The translations under genes were made by a program, and so were the position numbers. Of a stretch of DNA of 64,000 nucleotides, positions 19,162 to 31,500 are shown one piece after another. Where the stretch lies: positions 806,001-870,000 of the forward strand of contig CP099425.1 of NCBI GenBank assembly GCA_024114885.1, read 5' to 3'. This stretch comes from Septoria linicola. Lineage: Eukaryota > Ascomycota > Dothideomycetes > Mycosphaerellales > Mycosphaerellaceae. The notes below the pieces were generated by a model. It searched no databases and was not told the DNA's origin. It worked only from the letters and a program-made list of their open reading frames with translations. Each line of letters opens with the position of its first letter. Positions within the stretch are counted from its first letter, which is position 1.

Positions 19162-20894
19162 CTACATCGCCTGACCAACGGGCTTCCTCTTTGGTACTTG
19201 AGAACCAGCCGGCGAAGTCGAACTCGAGCCGCTCGTTGAGGGTTGCTCCATTGGTCTCTGCTGCTCGGTTGGGGATGGAGTGCGGATGGACTGTGGCGTC
19301 AATGGACGAGGCTGCATGGCGCCAGGAGCTCCGTTTGGGGCCGGTCGGTTTCCGTTCTGTGGTGGCAGTGGGCCACGGGGAGCGCCATTGGGTGGGACTG
19401 GACGATAGCCCGGCGAGCCCTGTTGCGGTGGAGGGCCTTGAGGACGTGGCTTCACTGGAAGCTTGGAAAGGCATGTGCGTGGTGCAACACCTTGCTTGCT
19501 GCGGTCCATGGTAATGCAAAGCGCCTACAAAGTGTTAGCTGGAACGTGTGTGATATGTTTATAAGGGTCCTTACCCAGCCATCATCGTACTCGTGGAGCA
19601 GACGGACGAGTGCGCCAGAGATGAGCTCGAGTTCGTCGTCCATGCTTGGCTTGAAGTCAAGCTGAACGCGGTGAACATTGTTTGGTTGACGTGGAGCCTG
19701 GGCACCAGCGGCGCCGGCAGCGAGAGGCACAGCTGCGGCAGTGCCAAAGTGAGCTGATCTTGGGGTTGCTGCTTCACTACCCTCCCATGAAGCCTTGGGG
19801 CTGTGACGCTGCCCATTCGCAGCGGCAGCAGCCCCGGCTGCGGCGCCATTGAGTGACTCGTTAGAGCGGCGTTGCTCGTCGAATGGGTTAGATGCAGCTT
19901 GGCCATCAGCAAAGGGATCGGCTCCATTGTTTGCTGGGGTACGTTCCCGGGCGGAGTTGCGCTTTTCGCCTGCGTTGACAGTGCCGTTGCTCTTGTTGTC
20001 GCCGAGCATGGGAAGGAACTGGGTGACTGGGCGAAGGCTGAGACGTGGTGCGGTAGAAGCAGTGCGAGTGGAGCGCAGGCTGGCTGGGACTTTCTCAGTC
20101 ATGCTCGAGTCGCGCTTGTTGGCAGCGGCGGCTCCTGCACCTGCAGCACCCGCTGCGCCAGCAGCCATGATTGGCATGCCGCCAGACATGCCTCCAGCCA
20201 TACCGTTGGCTTCTGCCCGTCGTGCACCCACATCGGCAAAGCTGCCGTGCTTCTCGTTCAATGCGTCTCCCTTCTTTATTGACTTCTTGCGCTTGTTCAG
20301 GAAGAGCAGAGCTGCTCCAACAAGCACTGCGAAAGCAGCAATGATACCGATCGCAAGACCCGCCTTTCCGCCAGCAGTCATACCAGTGTCCTGGGAGTCC
20401 AGTGACGCTGCTGCAGCAGTGGATGAGGCAGCACGAGTAGCTTGAATTGGTGTGCCACCAATGCGAGAAGCGCCGGCGGAAGTTGCAGTCGCGAGCGTGG
20501 TCGCCTGAGCAGCCCTGTTGCTGCTCTGCGGGACGACTATCGATGTCTCGACAGCATTCTCGTCGTCGGTGGTTCTCGATTCGGCTTCACCAGTGAAGAA
20601 GTTGGGCGCGCCATTCCTGGCCGTTGTCTGTGGTGCCTGCGTGACCTCTGGATTGTAGTCGCCGGTCAGGGTCGAGTACATAGCAGGACCTTCAAAGGTC
20701 TGCGACAGGGTCACGTAGACCACAGAGGCTGCTTGCTGTGGCTCGTCATCTTCGACCTGTTTCGCCTGGAATCCCTCGGGCACGTGCAGTCTGATACTAT
20801 CGCCGTGGCTGTCGCGCTTGCGAATCCTGAGCTGCTCGCGTGCATCCTCGCCGTGGAAGACCCGGCCATGGGCGTGTCGTTGGTGGAGACCCAT
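19162..20894 (-). CDS. Membrane-anchored SH3-domain protein
   Basis: Two exons (20894-19575 and 19524-19162) with a 50-base intron (GTAAGG...TTTGTAG) that splits the SH3 domain after DDGW; the product has 560 residues. There is one transmembrane helix at about 178-199 followed by KRKKS, implying a type I-like orientation with the C-terminal part in the cytosol. The N-terminal part is Ser/Thr/Ala-rich with no clear signal peptide. The cytosolic part is Ala/Gly-rich and disordered, then has an SH3 domain at about 404-458 with the ALYDY-equivalent LDF, the acidic DDELEL loop and the conserved EYDDGW and GVAPRTCL segments. A Pro/Gln-rich tail follows. This layout resembles fungal SH3 membrane adaptors such as Fus1-like proteins, used in polarity or cell fusion; partners are unknown. 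Confidence 0.85.
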
Positions 20895-22622
20895 GTTTGT
20901 TGTGTCGGTGGCGGCGGCAGACCGCGTTATCGCGTCCGGTAGCTGATGATAATCAAGATGTCGACGAAGATACTGGTGTGGCGAGTGATATGTCGTGAGC
21001 GGAGCTGGAATGCAGAAGGCCGTCTAGAAGAGGCCTGTGTCTGCACAAGGAATGTATACAATCGTAAGGGCCGGGCAATGGGTTGTCGTCGTCAACAATC
21101 AATGGCGACGAAGCTGAAAGAGTGACTGCGATGAGCACAGGGCCGCCAAACGAATGGCGACGGCACTGCACTACTGTCGCTGCTGAGAATGAATGTGAAG
21201 GCCCCGGGGACAAGGTCTGTGTCGGTGGTGAAGCTGAAGATGCTGCGAGTCGCGCAGGCAATCGAGGAGGGACTTGCTGTCCTCGCCCATCCAGCCGTCC
21301 CTCTATTCAATTTTTGTGGGTCTAATTTCCTCTTGAGCTTTCATTGGCGAGCGTCTGCAGGTACCAGAGCTTAACTTGATGGTATGACCACTCACACACG
21401 TTGCACTCCCTGACACTCGAGCCGTTATTTCTAAAAGCGATCAACACGCATCACTCAGGCGACGCCCCATCGCTGAATGGATGATGTCGGCGTCCGTACA
21501 GGGCTGGCCGTGATGAACAGCATCATCACTCTCCATCGACGAGATGCGAGATTGAAACATTGATTTCACTGCTTCTGCAAGCGTTGCCCTGGGCGGGCTT
21601 GGTGGTTCACTTGGAGATGGCGCCGGCCGCTTCAATGGATTGGCCTCGTCAGCACAGGGGCAAGGATCACTTCCTTCAATTCCCTAGTTAGGCCTTTTCT
21701 GACGGCTTCTGCGATGCTCTCGAACAGAGAAGACGTTGCCATACCATGGGCAAAACGCACGCCTTTGTTGAATGCAATATACTTACAGCTTCCTCGTGAT
21801 TGCGATCTTGCTGCTCTCCGCAGGACTGGCCGCTCTTCGAGACTGTTGTAACGGGACGCACGACACCGCTTCATGCATGAATGTATTTCTGGACTCAGCA
21901 TTCGAGTTCACAAACAGGAACCTCAGAACACCGACGCCACGGTCGGATATCGACCGCTGCCTCGAGCGATCGCTATGAAACTGATCTCAGACACGTTGGA
22001 GTTTTACTTCGAGTACTGTTGAAAGCCTGCCACGTTGCAATCAGAACACTCACCTCACACAATGCAGCAAAATACGACGTGGCAAATGAGGACAGAAATG
22101 CTGGTCCAGCTCTGCGAACGCAGTCTGCAAAGGCTGAGCATAGCTGCACAATTGTCAAGACAGAAGCATATTCGCAGTGGTCATTCAACAAACAGCTGCG
22201 CGCGTGCTGTCGAAGTTATTACTCTTCTATGCTGCACTGCACCTCGCACGTGGTAATCGTCATCAGCAATATCGACACCGCGTGTAACACGCGTCGACCG
22301 TACAATCAAATGTAGCAAGTATCGACAGCTCTTTTTCCGAAGCCACCAGTGACGTGCACAGGAGCAACTGGTAATTCGCCACTTTTCTGTAGCCTCAAAG
22401 TAAGCTTAAGAGTACATGAGCTACATTCTGCATCTGGCAACATGGACTAAATGCCGAGGGACAATTCGATAGTGGTGCTGATCTTGAGCGTCACAACAGT
22501 CGAGTGCGTGATGGCGCAAAACACAACAGCAGGGCATCTCGCGTAACACTCTTCTACAAAGCACTCTTTCTCTACTTATCGTGATCAGATCATACAGAGC
22601 CAACAAGCACAAGAAGTACAGT
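20895..22622. other. Intergenic, 1.7 kb
   Basis: This contains the divergent promoters of the SH3 protein and the hydrolase. Two short minus-strand pieces at 21441-21760 could be joined by a 59-base GTCAGA...GACGAG intron into a peptide of about 70 residues rich in Pro and Ser, but it has no family features. Otherwise I see nothing. Confidence 0.45.
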
Positions 22623-23897
22623 ATGGTCGCGCACAATTTGGTTGCCAGCGTTCTGGCTGTCGCTCCAGCCATTGTAGCTGCGGCAGTGTGCACCACTCAC
22701 ACAATACCCGTGACGGCCTCAGCGAACAATCAGGTCGTTTTTGCCCCCACAACTGACTTGACCTCGCCTTCGGGCGTGCTGTCCTTTTTGGGCTCTGGTG
22801 CTGGCCTACTGGGACAACTTACTGCTTTCCTACCAGTCAGTGGCACATATAACATCACGGCGAAGTACTGTCAGCCCGCCAGAAATCCACGTGCACCTGC
22901 AGGTCGTGCAAGTGAAGTGCAGGTTCTACTTCACGGAGTGCCATACAACTCTGTATGAGTGACTATGCTCATTCTCTATCAATCACGCTGACAGCCTGCA
23001 GAGCTATTGGCTCGGCCTACCAGGGAACCCTGATGGTACCACAAAGTACGATTGGGTGGAGTATGCATTTCGAAAAGCTGAACCAGGTTGTGCTCGGTGC
23101 TGACACTGTCTAGATATGCTACTCAGCAAGGCTATCCAGTCCTAGCTATCGACAACCTAGGCGCTGGCGACTCGCAAAAGGCGAACCCTATCACGGAGGT
23201 ACAACAGCCATTGCAGACTGCTATATTGCATCAGATCGTCCAACAGCTACGTGCCGGAAAGCTCAACTTCGCTACGAAAGCTTCCAAGGTGATCTTTGTC
23301 GGCCACTCACTAGCTTCTGTCATTGGAAACGCAATTGCAACAAAATACCCAGCCGACTTCGATGCTCTCATCTTAACCGGTTACAGCTATAACCTCGTTC
23401 AAGCTGGATTAGGACTGCTGCTAACGTTGGTCACACCAGCTCAGCTCCAGAATCCGGCCAAGTTTGGATCGTTCCCACCTGGCTACCTCGCCTTCGCTTC
23501 ACGTCAAGGCAAGCGAGATGCCTACTACGCCGATGAGGGTTCCTTCAGCCCAGCACTTGAACAGTGGGACTTTGAGCATGAAGACACTATCACCGTGGGC
23601 CAGATCGTATCAGCCTTCTCCGGCCTTCAGCGTGCGGACAACTATCGTGGTGACGTGCTTGCTCTCACTGGGCAAGAGGATGCCTTCTTCTGCGGCCCAA
23701 CTGGATCTCGAGCGCTTGGACCACAGAGCTGTGGTTCCGGCGACCAAAGTGTGCCGGCAAAGAGCAAGACCTTCTTCCCCAACGCCAAGTTCGAGTACTA
23801 CCTGGCCCCTAACACGAGCCATGCAACGACACTTCACTTCAGCGCGCCCGACAGTATCAGGACCGCGCATCAATTCCTTGCAAGGAGAGGATACTAA
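22623..23897 (+). CDS. Secreted alpha/beta hydrolase
   Basis: Three exons (22623-22952, 23002-23060, 23114-23897) with introns of 49 and 53 bases. Donor GTATGC at 23061 was chosen because it restores the family stretch before AIDNLGAGDS and has a TGCTGAC branch. The product has 390 residues with a signal peptide at about 1-21. The alpha/beta hydrolase fold shows the nucleophile elbow GHS195LAS, a likely acid D319 in GQEDAFF, and a likely base H366 in NTSHAT. An oxyanion-type HG motif is seen in LLHG before the first intron. Related fungal proteins are annotated as lipase- or esterase-like, but the substrate is not predictable. It is followed on the same strand by the metallo-beta-lactamase-fold gene after about 460 bases. 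Confidence 0.88.
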
Positions 23898-24361
23898 ATT
23901 GCGCACCACTTTGTAGCAGACATAGCCTGCCATGAATATGATCTCGACTTTGAGGTGCACCTGCTTGACCGTCTTATTTCCGACATACTGACAGAGGTGT
24001 TTAGGATCACTCTTCGGCAATAAGGTGGACTCTCTTGCTTGGCCTCGCAGCAAACCCCTTCAGCAGCTACTGGTCAGCACACAACAGCTCTCACGCCAAT
24101 CAATGCGCAAGCTGTTACACTCGTAGGCACAAAGTCCTGAGCGTTTTGCATTACCACACAATTGCCGGAGTAAGTTTACTGAAAGAAGCTAGCCGTGACA
24201 TTCACAAACGGGTTGCTTGCTGCGGGGCCACAATACAGATCAGCACCGAGAGGGGTGAGGGGTCACGTACGAATGGATGAGGATGCTTGGACGATGCTCA
24301 AAAGGCATTGCTGCAACCACCAAGGTGTTTCACGTTCGAAATCGATTAGATTGTTATAACA
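23898..24361. other. Intergenic, 464 bases
   Basis: This is the 3' region of the hydrolase and promoter of the next gene on the same strand. I see no other feature. Confidence 0.55.
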
Positions 24362-25636
24362 ATGTCTAGCCAACCACAGCCCAAACAAGCGCCGCCCATC
24401 GGCTTGCCGAAAGGATCGACAGTCTGTGAAGTTTCCATCATCAACACCACCTGCGATCTAGTCGTGCCGCCGATTACGCTGCTTGAGCCACACATTGAAG
24501 GACATGAGTTGTTGAACTTGCCGACTTATGCATTCTTGGTTACTCATGCCTCAGGAGCACAGGTCCTGTTCGACCTTGGCTGCCGAGCAGACTGGGAGAA
24601 TCTTGTCCCGAATGTGAGCGAAGTCGTTGCACAGCGTGTGCCGGGACTTCGAGTACAGACAGAGGTCCCTGATATCCTCCGTGAAGGAGGAGTGCAGGTT
24701 GACAAGATCAAGGCCTTGATCTTGAGTCACTGGCATTTCGGTCTATCGGAACTATCCTATCTTCTCGTTCTTCAGACCGTGCTGACTCTTCGCAGACCAC
24801 TCCGGTAATATCTCCAGATTGGCCCCGTCTACAGATCTTATCGTAGGTCCTGGTTTCAAAGCAGCATTCGAGCCAGGCTTTCCTCAGAGTAGTGCATCTG
24901 TCTTCTACGAAGAGGACTTCAAAGACAGAAATGTCATTGAGCCTTCATTCAGCGACGACCTCAAGATTGGCCGATATCAAGCGCACGACTATTTCGGCGA
25001 TGGCTCGCTGTACATCCTAAATGTTCCCGGCCACACGACGGGCCACATCTCAGCTCTAGTGAGGACTACCCGGGACTCTGCGATCTTCATGGGAGGAGAT
25101 GTGTGTCACTTCACTGGTAAGTCTCCAGAGCTCACTTCTGACATTTCAATCATTGACTCCAGCGTCCAGGTGTAATTCGTCCCACGGAATTCTTACCTAT
25201 GCCTGACCCTCTACCACAAGCCACCGTGCTAGACAAACGCTTCCAACACCCATGTCCATGCATAACATTCACAGCCTGCCATCCAAACCAAGCAGAAAGC
25301 AGAACCGCTCCCTTCTACCGATGCTCATCAGACAAAGACCATAGCTGGTACGACGACCCTAAGACAGCGATGGAGTCCATTCGAAAGTTGTTCGAATTTG
25401 ACGCTGATCCCAATGTAATGGTCGTGATTGCACACGATGCTGCTCCGCTGGATGTTTTGCCTTTCTTTCCAGATGGCAATATTAATGATTGGCAGGAGAA
25501 GGGTTACCAGGAGAAGATGCATTGGCATTTTGTGAATGAGTTGCCGGTTGCTGGGAAGCATGGGAGAGATACGTTGACGGATGGGTTGTATCGTGATGGC
25601 AAGAGGATTAAGACGCTGACTGGTGAGGCTGTTTGA
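24362..25636 (+). CDS. Metallo-beta-lactamase-fold hydrolase, lactonase-like
   Basis: Three exons (24362-24740, 24796-25116, 25170-25636) give 388 residues. The metal-binding motif HxHxDH is H123-W-H-F-D127-H128; the first intron cuts it between Phe and Asp, with an unusual GTCTAT donor but a good GCTGAC branch and CGCAG acceptor. Further ligands are visible in GHTTGH (H206, H210), GGDVCH and the late AHD. The order and spacing resemble the AHL-lactonase-like branch of the superfamily, which opens lactone rings; many fungal members have unknown substrates. There is no signal peptide, so a cytosolic place is likely. The second acceptor was set at CCAG (25169) because it restores the conserved IRPTEFLP segment. 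Confidence 0.9.
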
Positions 25637-26339
25637 TCTATGCTGAGAAGGCTGCTCGGTATCAGTAGGTAGTAGTGATACTGGGTATGCGACATGGTTG
25701 ATCTTGAGAAAGTCTAGATTTCGATCAGAATGTTGACATGCGGTACAGTGATCTCTTTCGAGCCTTGTTCCCTGACACGCCACGTCCGGTGGAAAGATGG
25801 TGATTGGGGCTGACAGTAAGGTTCGTGCTCCCGTGCAGCTCATCTGCAAACCTTGGCTGCATAAAATTGCACTGCAGGGTTGTGTAGACACACCACGATC
25901 TCATCGAGTAAGGCTGCTATTTAAATTAATGATGGAAGCAGTAGATGATGTTTAGTGAGTACTCAATGTCCCGGAGGCGTTGCATTGAGCAGGGCCATAC
26001 ACATTAGAACCTAAGTCACCCATCGCAAAGCTATCTCAGAGCACTTCGTCCTCGTTGGTCAAAGCGAGACCGAAAAATAGCAGTAAAGTTCACATCCGGA
26101 CTCATTTAGGAATGAACGCCTCAAACACGTCGTTACACCAAACATCCTCGTCAAGGGAACGGAACTAGTTCGCGAATAAGATACATGCACGACCCAGGCT
26201 TGACCACTACTACGACCGACATTGCCCAGATTTTCGAACACACCTTCAATCGCTCTTTCACGAACAAGCAGGTCTCGTTCGACGACGCCGCCTTTTCCTC
26301 TTGTCACACATCGATCAGCCTTCGCACAATCCGGCCAAA
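25637..26339. other. Intergenic, 703 bases
   Basis: This is the 3' region of the metallo-beta-lactamase-fold gene and promoter of the small cysteine-rich gene. I see no repeat or RNA gene. Confidence 0.5.
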
Positions 26340-26658
26340 ATGCTTCGGTCTACAATATCAGCCATGGCGCTGCTTTCTCTTCTCCAACTAGCGACTGCCA
26401 TGCCGGCGAGCAAAATATTCGTTAGTCTATCAGGTCCCAGTACATCTGGACCCAGACCACGTACTGACTGCCGTTCAGGCAAGACAACACAGATTCCAGT
26501 GCAAGGACATCTACTGTATACCGGACGATCCCAAGATGGGCGATACTCTGTGCCAGAACAATTGGTGCGGAACCTGCTCTTCTGGTGCGAAGAAAGGGAA
26601 GTGCACAGATGATTTTGAGTGGACTTGGTTCGATGTTCCAGATGTGCCGGTCCCGTAG
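26340..26658 (+). CDS. Small cysteine-rich secreted protein, candidate effector
   Basis: Two exons (26340-26420 and 26479-26658) flank a 58-base intron with donor GTTAGT, branch TACTGAC and acceptor TTCAG. Splicing gives an 86-residue protein that no single frame shows. Residues 1-20 form a typical signal peptide (hydrophobic LLSLLQLATA), leaving a mature chain of about 66 residues. The mature part has six cysteines, C35, C40, C52, C57, C60 and C69, spaced C-x4-C-x11-C-x4-C-x2-C-x8-C, an even number that suggests three disulfides. The C-terminal 17 residues are acidic and aromatic with a Pro-Val-Pro end. I recognise no family. Small, secreted, Cys-rich proteins in plant-associated fungi are often effectors or antimicrobial peptides, so that role is inference. 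It stands alone in a gene-poor stretch. Confidence 0.72.
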
Positions 26659-28541
26659 AATTATTTTCTCCGGTAGAGAATCGTGTTTGAGCGATGCTGA
26701 GTGGACTTCGGGTGTTTTGGCATTGCATGTGTGCGTACTGAAGAAGTGGGCACCGAGAAATCGAGGGGGCGTTCAAGCGTACCATGGAGAGGAATGCGTC
26801 TAGTACTGTTAGCTGCTCAGTGATTGTTGTATACCATCTGCAAATGAAACGAGCAGTGCAAAAGTAGCGCGTGCAGTCCGGAGCTTGGATAAGGTCAATA
26901 ATCTGAACGTTCGCTAACCATCAGTCTTGACTACGCGCTCGACGCATGATGAAGCACGCGGTAGTTGTTACAGCGGACACACTGTCACCATCTAGTATAC
27001 TTCCTGGTGGATCCCAGATTCTCTTTCTGTCTGTGCCCGCTGTAGGGCTGCATCAACAGCAGCATTGCCCTATGTGACTCGTCAGATTTTGATTATCCAC
27101 ACATCTGCCGGTCTAACGTCTGCAGTCTTGGATGTCTTTCATGAGCTTTCACAAGCTCGGTGCCTGCGGTTCTGTGATAGATCTGCCCCGACTTCGAGAG
27201 GCAGGAATGAAGGTGGGGTGGCAGCCTCAAATTCTTGATGGCTTCCGTGGCAGACCCGCGGCCACGTCGCTCGTGATGCTCGTCCCGCTGAACCAGACGG
27301 ATGTTGTCGGATTTTTGTGCGAACTCGACAGTCTGCGTTGTACACAACGAACGACGGGTTCGCCGAGGCCGCTACCTTACGAACCGGGCAAGATGCAGTG
27401 ACGACACTGACATTGAAGGCCCAGAGCGCTACACAGATTCCTACAGTATTGAGAAGACTGTCGAAGAACAAGAAACGGGCCGTCTCATTGACTTTGTACT
27501 TTGTGGTTCTCTACCTTGGGCAGCAACTCAACCCGGCAGCCGGAAGGATCACCATGTTTCGGTACATGTGATGCAGCCTCGATGCACGACATACGAGACT
27601 GGGATGTGATCAAAAGTCTTGCGAGAAGGCTTGCTGTCTAGCCAGCCGTTGAACAACCACCTCGAGGCTTCTAGGGGCGTAAGCATATCTCGAAGTCTGA
27701 ACAATATATCACATTATGCTATATTACAGCCCTACCTATACTGCGCAGATCTGTCGGCCCAACGCCCTGTATATTCAAAGCCTGGCTTCTAGACAACCGG
27801 TGGCTTGTTAAAAATTGCTCAGAGCCAAAGCGGGTGGTAGCATTGGGTACTGTGGGCTGATGGCCGCTTCACCGCATGCGCCAGGTGTACTGCTAATGCT
27901 GGAGGACAAAGGATGAAGGCAGCCACTCGGGCGCACAGCTGTGCATCGATGATTGACCGAGCGCTGACAAGTGCAGCACCGCTCATTTCTGATCGATGAG
28001 TGTTGCATGATTTGAGGCTCCAGTGTGAGAAAGGACGATCCAGCACGAACGTCAATGGCACATGTCAGAAACCGTGCAATTGGCTACTTGTCTCGGCGCG
28101 GAAAGACTGTGATTCGCGGCTTTCGCAGCTCCCCGTGGTGGACCGATGTGATCGATCCCTGCTTCGACGCTATAGCCGACTACGGCAAGGCTAAGTCCTC
28201 CTCGCATCTGATGTACACAAGCCGGGGATCCTGCATTGCAAGTATGGTGGCCTCTGCCTCACGCGACGAGTTCGTTCTCCACAGACATACCTCGTCGTTG
28301 TGTACACATCAGCTTCTCCGTGGAAAGTCGAGTCTATACGAAGATGTGAACAGATCAGATGAGAGCGAAAAGAGGCCAGACGATGATAGTCAATCAAACC
28401 TACTACCACTGACTCGACAGTGCATGAGGAGATCGCAAAGAGCTGGGAATTGTGACCGCTGACGTAGGCAGGCTGGATATCCTCTACAGGAAGGCTCGCA
28501 AGAGTCTCGAGGATCGCAGAACTCAATGGCTCCTCAACATC
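26659..28541. other. Intergenic, 1.9 kb
   Basis: Overlapping short frames on both strands at 27100-27600 and 28050-28460 show no start, domain or splice support. The last few hundred bases are the likely promoter and 5' UTR of the Lte1-like gene; the frame before its ATG is open back to 28452, so an upstream exon is possible. Confidence 0.45.
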
Positions 28542-31500
28542 ATGGACAGAGGCATGGAGAGAGGCACGCTCGCTCGAAGACGCCAGAAGGATACCGCTCA
28601 GCTTGGGCGACCACCCATGCGACTACGACATCACAATAGAGCACAGAGCGACGCCACGACTCAGCCAGACTCTCCCAAATCGCCTCTATCAGGCAGAATA
28701 CGCAGAAATGACGATGGCTTTTTCGAGACTACGCACAAGCGCAGCGATACAGTGCCGACAGTGGGCAAGTCGAGCGTCTACGATGAGGAGAATCCAAAGC
28801 ACTTCACAGTTGTGAACGTGGGAGCGGGAGGAGTGCTATACTTGAAGCCGAGTCGCGTGGCCCAGCATAATCCCAACTACGCTCCAGCGACACCGCCAGC
28901 AACTGCCGACAGCGCGGACTCATACTACGCTTACACCGACCAAGGCGAGCAGCCACTGCTACGGAATAGCTATGCCTCATTACATCCCTCTGTCTACTCT
29001 GGGACCAAGACGCCGCGAATGTCGCGCTCTCGAACGGCCGCAGAGCTCCACACTCGGTCCTCGATACCGCCAATTAGTTTACAGAACACCAACAATAGAC
29101 GCTTGACCCGCTCTGCGTCTTGCTCGACTGTAAATGACCGCGAAAGCAAGATCGACGCCCGTGAATTCCAACTGCCAACGCGCAAGAACCAGAGACCTCG
29201 ACAGCGTCGGAAAAGCTCTGCCGACACTGATCGTGGTGAACTTGGAGTTCGCATCCCGCATTATCGCCTCGGAACACCACGGTTCAGCGATGGAGGAAGG
29301 CCCTCGTTGCACAATTCCGTCTATACCAATTCGACGATTCCATCATCAGTACTATCCCAAGCAGAGTATGAGAAGATCTTCCCCATTCCGCCCGGCAGGG
29401 GAATAAGCTTTGTCGCAACGCAATCGAACGGGCAGCTCTATCTGCAGCCTTCGAACGCATATTCGAGAAGCACCGTTGCTCGAACTCCTTATGCTTCGAA
29501 TCGGCCATCCACTGTGGGCATCATCACACCGTCTACCTTTGACAGGATAGAGTCGAACCTGGATAATCCGGCTTTTGTCCACTACCATCCAACGACCGGT
29601 CGAATCGTTGCTGCTACGCCTGCGCGTCTGATCGCGCAAATTACCTCGCCCGATTCCTTAGACTATGAACTTCTTGCCGACTTCTTTCTAACATTCCGCT
29701 GCTTCATGCAATCAGAGGAACTGCTCGACTACCTCTTCGCCAGGTTGAGATGGGCCCTCACAAGTGGTAATGATGGTGGTCGTATAGCAAGAGTCAGGAC
29801 ATTCGTCGCGCTACGGCACTGGATACTCAATTACTTTGCTGATGATTTCATGGATGCCTCATTCCGCCAGAACTTCTGCGATTTCGTTAATGAGCTTACC
29901 GTGATCCTGCGACAAAGATCCGATAGAGGTGGTGGAGACATGAATATTGTGTCAGAATTGAAGAAGTGCTGGCGACGTACATGCGCACTGTATTGGCCTG
30001 CTTCCGATGTGCTCGAGACTTCTCCAGATGCAGATATTGTACCAGGAGGCATCCGGTTCCCAGAACACGGTGGAGCAGCTGCTTCAGCGCTTAGCCTTCC
30101 ATTATCGATTCGCCCGACTACATATCGAGGCTCAATTTTCGAAATGACGACGATACAGCTTCCAGATGAACCACCACCTCGCCATATGGCTCTCACCAAC
30201 GGTAACGACCCAGGATCCCGCTCCACTGTGACAACGCACCGAACCGCCAGTATTCCCGCGTCACCTTTGAGTGCGCAGAGCTTAGAAGTACTTTCGTGCT
30301 CAGTTCCCTTCCTGCGCAATGTCATTCGTGCATCTGCACGTCCGAGAGAGAAGCAAGAGCCGAGACTCGCAGGTATACCCCCCAAGACGGCTAAGGCTGT
30401 GAGGCCGAAGCAACACAAGAGGAGTGGTAGCTTTTCAGACGCTCTTCGAGATAAGCGGAATCCGTTGGCGTCACCAAAGTCGGACAAGATTGAGCTCAAG
30501 GATCTGCCGTCGTTTGCGGTTACGGGAGGTTTAGTTCGTGGCCTTTTGCTTCAGCCCTCGCCATCCAAAGTGGACAATACCGTCCCTGTGACACCAGGAC
30601 CTGAACTCAGTGATGGTCGCTTCGCTGGCAATGAGTCGGACACCGATCCACAAAACCATAATCTCAAAGTGCGAAAATTTGTCGTTGAGGTCAGGCGTGC
30701 GCTGGGAAGTCGTAAGATTAGCGGCAGCAGGTCTCCAGCTCGAGGTGCTAGTTCAAAGGGCTCGGTAGGGTCGCGCGACGGCTCTGAGAAGCGGAGACCT
30801 GAAAAGCGACGGTCTCCTGATTGGCAGCAGCTGCAAGGTCCGTCACGATTAGACGTACTTGGCTTGGCAGTCGAGAAGTCGTATCAAGGAGCCTGGGACG
30901 ATTTTGCACGCACCGATGTTGTGACCCCGATTCAAGAGATCCCGTCTGCTGAGATTCGAGCTGAGGGTCCAGCTCGCGCAGAGACACCACGCCCAGCGAC
31001 CGCGCTCAAGAAAGACGTTGCGACAGCGTCTGCCGCTGCACCGCCATCTGGAGGCCTCCCATCGAGCGGCAAGACCGCGTCTTTTCAGGTGAGAGACTTT
31101 GAGCGTCCAGACACGCATGTCACGACCGGGAGCAGGTCGATCGTTATTGTGGATGCAACTGGCGCACCTGAGCTACCAATGATGTCCGGAGCATTGCCTT
31201 CGCTCCGCACCATGACCCCCGATATGGTCCCAATACCATTGTTCCGCAATCGAGCAGACTTCAACTGGATGCCTAGGGCCAGTATGGAATCTGCAGCGTC
31301 GGAGCCGCCTCGTACCATGTCTGGTGAGCCAGAGTTTCACTGGCGCTCGTCAGATGCGAGGATGCACGATCTTCTAAGCTCGTCCGATAGATGGAGCGCT
31401 GAGAACTCCACTCGACAAGGTCACAGTCTCATGTACACTGGTTCTGCTATTGCACGGAAATCTTCCATGATGACCACTGCATTAGATCTACAAGCTCTAC

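Noticed and set aside
21441..21901. Small two-exon minus gene
   Set aside because: A 59-base intron can be drawn, but the donor is weak, the 5' exon is unclear and no family or signal is present.
27139..27471. Minus frame that looks like a signal peptide with cysteines
   Set aside because: The first codon is TTG and no in-frame ATG precedes the hydrophobic part; no upstream exon was found.
29831..30499. 222-codon minus frame inside the Lte1-like gene
   Set aside because: Antisense shadow of a well-supported large gene.
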